DNA of 64,000 nt. It comes from Pelecanus crispus (Eukaryota; Chordata; Aves; Pelecaniformes; Pelecanidae). Shown here one piece after another: positions 58,801 through 64,000 of this stretch. The DNA lies in the NCBI RefSeq assembly GCF_030463565.1, contig NC_134646.1:40183240-40247239 (forward strand), given 5' to 3'. Under the pieces are notes generated by a model, which had not been told where the DNA came from, made no database searches, and saw only the letters and a list, made by a program, of their open reading frames with translations. Both the position numbers and the translations under genes were made by a program. Each line of letters begins with the position of its first letter. Within the stretch, counting starts at the first letter, position 1.

Positions 58801-61800
58801 TATGCAGTCGTCCGTACGTGGTGTGTAGCGCTGCCCTTCCCCTGTGCCCATGGGACCTGCAGTCCTGCTCCAGGCTGAAGCAGCATCCCCAGCATGCGAG
58901 GGGCTCTAAGACTCCGGCGTCATCACCTACCCGAAAATATCGCCCTTGCCTCCATGAGTGCCTCCCCCGCTGAGGCTCTGCAGGGGGAGGAGGGCATGGT
59001 GCGGGCTCTCCCTGCCTGGGAAGGGTCCAGCCCCTGCTGCATCTGGGCTCCTCTGCCCACCACCACGATGGCTGCGGGCTCTTCCCGCCCCGCGAGGCAC
59101 CAAGGACTGATGCATTGTGACATATCATCCCCCACGCCAAGTGTCCCTGGCGTTGGCCTGGCCTGATCCCCCCGCTGGCAGGGTGGCAGCCCTGGGGAGG
59201 CAGCCCCTGCAGGCGTTCTTGGAGAGCTGGCTCCAAGTGAGGCCCACATCTGTTTCCACAGGTGCAATAGGTCTGCTGGAGACTGCCCATTGACAAATAA
59301 AATGATCTGTCTTTAGGAAACTAGAGCTGTAGAAACCCTCACTTTCTGGGTTTCAGCTGCTATTTGGTGCTTTTATCCAAAAAGATGGTTCCTGGGCAGC
59401 ACTTGTGGCTCTTCAGGATCCTCCACTCCATGAAAGTGATCTAAGTGAGGACATGCAGGTCTTTTTCTAGAGTTACTTTTTCTCTGGTTCACCCACTAAT
59501 TTTGTTGATTTTTTTCTTTTTTTATTTTTTGTGCTGGCAAAATATATGGAATAAGAGAACCCCAGACAAAAGTCTAGCTGCCATGCCTGTCAGAGCTGCC
59601 TTGATTTCTACCGATCCTCCAGCTGCTGATTCCATCTGTTGTCTCCTGCTTTTTCTTTCACTTGTAAACACCTTAGGGCATGAGGTATTTCTACGTGTGC
59701 AAATCCAAAGGGACTGGTATGGTGCAGTACAAATCCTCAGTTCTTCAGCAACACATACAATACTAAAAATGCTAAGCAAGAGATTTCAGTATATTTCCAA
59801 CCACATCTGAAATAAGACTTCTAATTAATGAATAATCAAGGACAGGGCAGTGTTCGTTAACACTCCAGTTAAACATTTGTGGCAGCTCTGACTTGTGTAC
59901 TGAGGCTTTTTTTATTGTCGCTTTGATAGTTTTTCCCAACCATCCCTAAAGGGCAGCATCTGAGCGTTTGTTTGGCGATGCTTGTCTGTGCACGCTTGCT
60001 GGCAAATACTGATCTTCTGCATAAGAACTGAGCTGGTGGACACTGGCTCTGAATCACCAAGGGTTACTTGTTCAACAACATTTTGCTCCTGGCTCCTCCT
60101 CTTGACCCTCCAGCTACTCCTCCCAGCATGACTTGGTCTCTCCTCCTCTTCCCAGTCTGGTGTCTCCCATTTCTCACTACTCCTCCCTTTACTTTCCCAA
60201 TAGTCTCTTCCCCAAGCCTTTCAGCCAGATTCTTTTGTGCTCTGTCATGACAGGGTGGGAGCGGACCCAGCCTCTGCCGGGCATCTCCGGGGGCCTGGGT
60301 ACAGCCTCCTGCTGTCATCTACAATGGTCATCCTCAATGGTGTGCCATGCTGCCTTGCAGCTGGGAGGTAGCATGCACAGACAGGCGCCGAGGCTGGCTT
60401 TGTCCTCAAGCCCTCATCTTCATGGAAAATTGTAGCAGTTTAAAATACCAGTGTAGCGGACGAGGTGCTATACTTACACAAGTGATGTTACGCTTGTTAG
60501 GTGTGCTTCTGTTGGTACTGATTTTCATACAGGAAAGGAGATAACCTTCATTTTTCTTGTCTGCCTTTACACGATGCGAACTTCTTCTACAATTGACGGT
60601 ACATGTCTAATTATGAAAGTAAAAGACCACCCTTCTAATTGTCATGGTTGTATTCTGTATAGAAAAAGCCTAATAAGTCACAGAAAGAGAGAAGATGTGA
60701 AAATATGACTGCTGTGTCATTGGACTACAGATTAAATCATACAACTTCAAAATTTTCAGCAGCAACAAGAACAGTAATGCCATTAAAAAGGTTTGTAAAG
60801 GTACATCCAGTTTTGAAGCAGCTGCATGGTGGACATCAGGACTTCCTCAGGCCTTACAAACAAGCTGTCTTGCTGGAGGGGTCTGTTTCTGAGATGGAGG
60901 GAGGTATGAGGTGACACTGCAGCTGCAGCACACATTCTGTTTTTTCTACCTGCTTAGACTTGGTAGATTATTTTATTTTAAAACAGACTTTCTAAATGAA
61001 CAACTGTGATAACTGGGTGAAGCAATCTACAAATACAAGAATGCATGAACTTGCTGCTAAGGTTTTTGCATAAAGGCTGGGGAAAAGAAAAACCCTTACG
61101 TTTTTCTTACTGGGATTTATGGGTAGCAGACATTAATGATACTATTTATTTGGTAGCGACGCTATTGTAGGTGGTGTGAATATGGTAAGGCATACTAAAG
61201 CCTTTACCCTTAATATGTGATTTTCATGCTTCCCAAGGTTTGACTCTGAAGATTGTGCTTTGTCTGTCGCTGCACAGTGTGGTTTTGTTTTGCTTTGTTT
61301 TTCCTATGAGAATGAATATGTTTGTCAGTACTTATGGCAGGTCTGAATTTGGTTAATAAAAAGCCCTGGAAATCTCAGGCAAGTTACTGTTTTTATTGGA
61401 GTATTTACTGGCTTTGCCTACATTTGAATCACTTCTCTCAAGCTCATGTTAGGGCAGCTACACTGCAAAATTCATCCAAAAAAACGAGCCAAATGAACGC
61501 TAGTACTAAGTTCACTTTTGCATGCCATGGATCTCTACCACCACTGTTTTCAGTTGCCAGTCTCTCTGCTGCAGGTTGCCATCCCTATAGAGACTGACTG
61601 GATGGCATATATTCCCACCTGGGTGAGCAGTGTTTGCGTCAGTCCACCCTGTGGCATCTCAGTTTCAGCTGCAAAGATTTTGGGTTAAGACGCCAGGCTC
61701 TGGACTGGAACAGCTGAGGTGTGGACACATGCTCTTCTGCCACCCCTGCTGTGGAGAGAGGGAGGCCAGGAAATCAAATGCTGGGATTAGTAACGCAACA

Positions 61801-64000
61801 TCCTACAGTAGGAAAATTCACCAGGGCTCATCTGTTGGATCCTGAACACTTCTGAGAACATATTCAAAATCTTTTGCTTTGGTGTGGGGTTTGGGGGTTT
61901 TTGAGGGTTTTTTCTGGGGTTTTTAAATTTTTTTTTTAATTTCAGTGGACTGAGCTCCTCTATGAATTATGCTCGAGTGAGCCATGGCAGAGCTGGCCTG
62001 TTGTCCCTGGGCTCGTGGAGTGAACCGCAGGAAGACGTGAAGAGGACTAACAGAACTCTGATGTAGATGACCTGCAGCCACGTTAATTATTGATCATGTT
62101 AGCAGTTGATGAGTCGTGCTAAATTGATCTGTGGCAAGATAACATGAATTAAAAGCTGCTTAAATATTTAATTCTGGGCTCTGTCTATACAGCAGGAATT
62201 TCAATGAAAGGCTACGCATGAGTCATAACTGGAATCAACTTTTCAGTAAAGAAGAGCTATCAGAATAAAAGGTACTTTCTAAATGTAAATTATGATCTTG
62301 CATGTAAACATTTTAATGGAGGACTGGAAAGCTTTCCAGATGAGGTTCTCCAACTATATGATGATAGATGGAGATTTTCTTGTTATTAATTCAATTCCTG
62401 CTTATTTTAACTAAACCTTGCTGCATCAGAGGTAGTGCAGGAGGTACAGTAGGGAGAGAGCGAGAAACTGAAAGCCTGTAGGAAGTGAAGGAGGACTATC
62501 GGCTGGAACTCCATATGCTTGCTGCAGCATTGCAACACTGTACAGCTGGAGCACAGCTTGAGTGAAATGAATCCATAGATGACTGGTGAGAGGAAGTAAG
62601 GGGGCTAGTTCTGACATTGGAGATATATATACGTGTGTGTGTGTGTATATATATATATATATGTCAGGCAAAATAATTTGCTGATGATTCTGCACGGGGG
62701 CTTGTAACATTAGGGGAGGACTCAGGGAGCCAGTGCCCTGCGTGTCAGCAGCACCAGTTAGAGTGCCTTTGACAGTCAGATAAGTCCCATTGAATAAAAA
62801 GCTCGGCATCAGTCCATCTGAAGAAGAGTCGCTTGGACCTCCTCAGCATACTCTGATTGTACTGCGTTGCCCCACAAACTTTTTTGAAGGACTTTGTGGT
62901 ATCATTACTACAGTTTTGAAGGTCGGCATGCCTTCTTGGTTGGCTTAGGTGCCGCATTTCCAAATAAGTTCTTCCCTGGCTTCTCCCAGCCTCTCCACAG
63001 AGACACATCCTTAATGTAAAGCAGGCCTGGTCCTGAAGCAGAAATGTGTTTTATTTCGGCATTATAGTGCATACAGGCTAGAGTTATCTTTAGTGAGAAG
63101 AGGAGGCTCCTGCCTACTGCAGTTTCTTCCTTCCCTTTCGTCTCACTTCATTCCTCCATGTACCAGAGAGCACTTTGGCAGTTGAGGGTATTTGTCTTGT
63201 TTTTTCTCACCCTTCACAAAGGCTGTCCTCTGCTTAACATGCACATTTTTTCCTTCGGAGCCATTTTCCTCTGTAGACTCTCCGAGCTGGCCAGCCGCCA
63301 AACAGTAGGGTGAGCTGCATGAAAAAGCCTTGATCATTGACAGGCTGTCTTACGATTTCTTTCTTGTATTCAAGATGCAGATGGATGTTATTAGAAAGGT
63401 TTTTACTTCGAATGTGCGCGGCTTGTCCACATGCCCGAGATTAGTGCTCAATACTCGTATAATGCTTTTCATCCTCAAAAGGCCTTTACAAGCACCAGCC
63501 CTTAGAACGCCCCTGCGAGGTAGGTGCACATGTTTTGTTATATGCTTTATAACAAGGAGGGACACATGTTAGTGACTTGTTCAAAGATGTATCACACAGC
63601 AAGCATTATAAAGGAAGGAAATCTTTACGCTTTCCTAATGTTCTGTGATGTTTTCCTGCCTAAAAAAGTCATAAGATTTCACCATGGCAGCATGTTTTTC
63701 CATATGAAAGAAGTGATTAGTGACATCAAAAATTAAAATGTATCTCAGGTTGTAGTACTACTAGATAAATATGCAGCATTTCTAAAATTTATGAGGACAA
63801 ATTTCCTACTGCACTAAGCTTCAATTAATACAGCAGAACAGGAGCCTAAGGGGATCATCAGAGAGAGCCAAGTTTGATAGAAGATTTGGAGTGCTTGCCT
63901 CAAACCATGCTTCAAAACAGAGGGAAATGATTTTAGGAGGAGTGATGAAAAATGCCTGTCTTCTCAGTTGAAAGGGCAGTGCAGGATTTTTTTTTTCTGC
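55841..64000. other. Intergenic stretch after the ERV, with GC-rich block near 59.0 kb
   Basis: No gene is recognised to the end of the window. A GC-rich block at 58790-59230 produces a 179-codon minus frame (58757-59296) and competing + frames without known motifs. A G/T-rich patch lies at 61880-61940, and the TA/TG microsatellite is listed separately. Confidence 0.55.
62623..62663 (+). repeat. (TA)n(TG)n(TA)n alternating purine-pyrimidine tract
   Basis: An uninterrupted alternation of purine and pyrimidine for about 41 bp: TA units, then acgtgtgtgtgtgtgt, then TA units. It is a microsatellite and a classic Z-DNA or cruciform-prone sequence. Confidence 0.9.

Noticed and set aside
58757..59296. 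Minus-strand open frame of 179 codons
   Set aside because: It sits in a GC-rich block with several competing frames on both strands. No domain or splice context.
1..64000. tRNA, snRNA, microRNA or CRISPR features
   Set aside because: I saw no B-box/A-box pair in a cloverleaf context, no U6-like start and no regularly spaced direct repeats; a covariance-model scan would be needed to exclude short RNAs.

Overview
This window is nuclear DNA from a bird. The lineage shows in four truncated CR1 LINE 3' ends of avian type (ATTCTRTGATTCT-like tails) and in a composite endogenous-retroviral LTR element of a family common in birds. The one recognisable protein-coding gene is vertebrate FNIP2 (folliculin-interacting protein 2), split by introns. 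No prokaryotic feature is present, and the species cannot be fixed from the sequence.

Layout. Positions 1-15400 carry the 3' two thirds of FNIP2 on the + strand: nine coding exons (825-1026, 1609-1697, 2535-2681, 2808-2977, 6584-7904, 8696-8852, 10017-10217, 13944-14059, 15322-15400). They join in phase into 826 codons ending at the TAA at 15398-15400. The N-terminal exons lie upstream of the window. The 3' UTR most likely runs from 15401 to about 19190 and ends near an AATAAA at 19166. The remaining 45 kb (about 19.2-64 kb) is intergenic: I found no supportable exon in it. It holds three of the four CR1 remnants, small GC-rich blocks (near 35.4, 42.7 and 59.0 kb), simple repeats and one composite ERV insertion.

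The ERV insertion (53652-55835) starts with TG and ends with CA on the minus strand and is flanked by a 5-bp target duplication (AGCAC). It is an LTR whose 3' part is split by a fold-back block: two inverted arms of about 180-200 bp around a + strand remnant of a retroviral integrase and the sequence after it.

The clearest unusual observations are this fold-back ERV, and a 53-codon in-phase open stretch after a strong splice acceptor in an FNIP2 intron (12136-12297) that could be an alternative last exon. In mammals the genes after FNIP2 are SPMIP2 (C4orf45) and RAPGEF2. I could not recognise exons of either here, so the tail may be spacer, long intron or regulatory DNA. I found no convincing new biological system.
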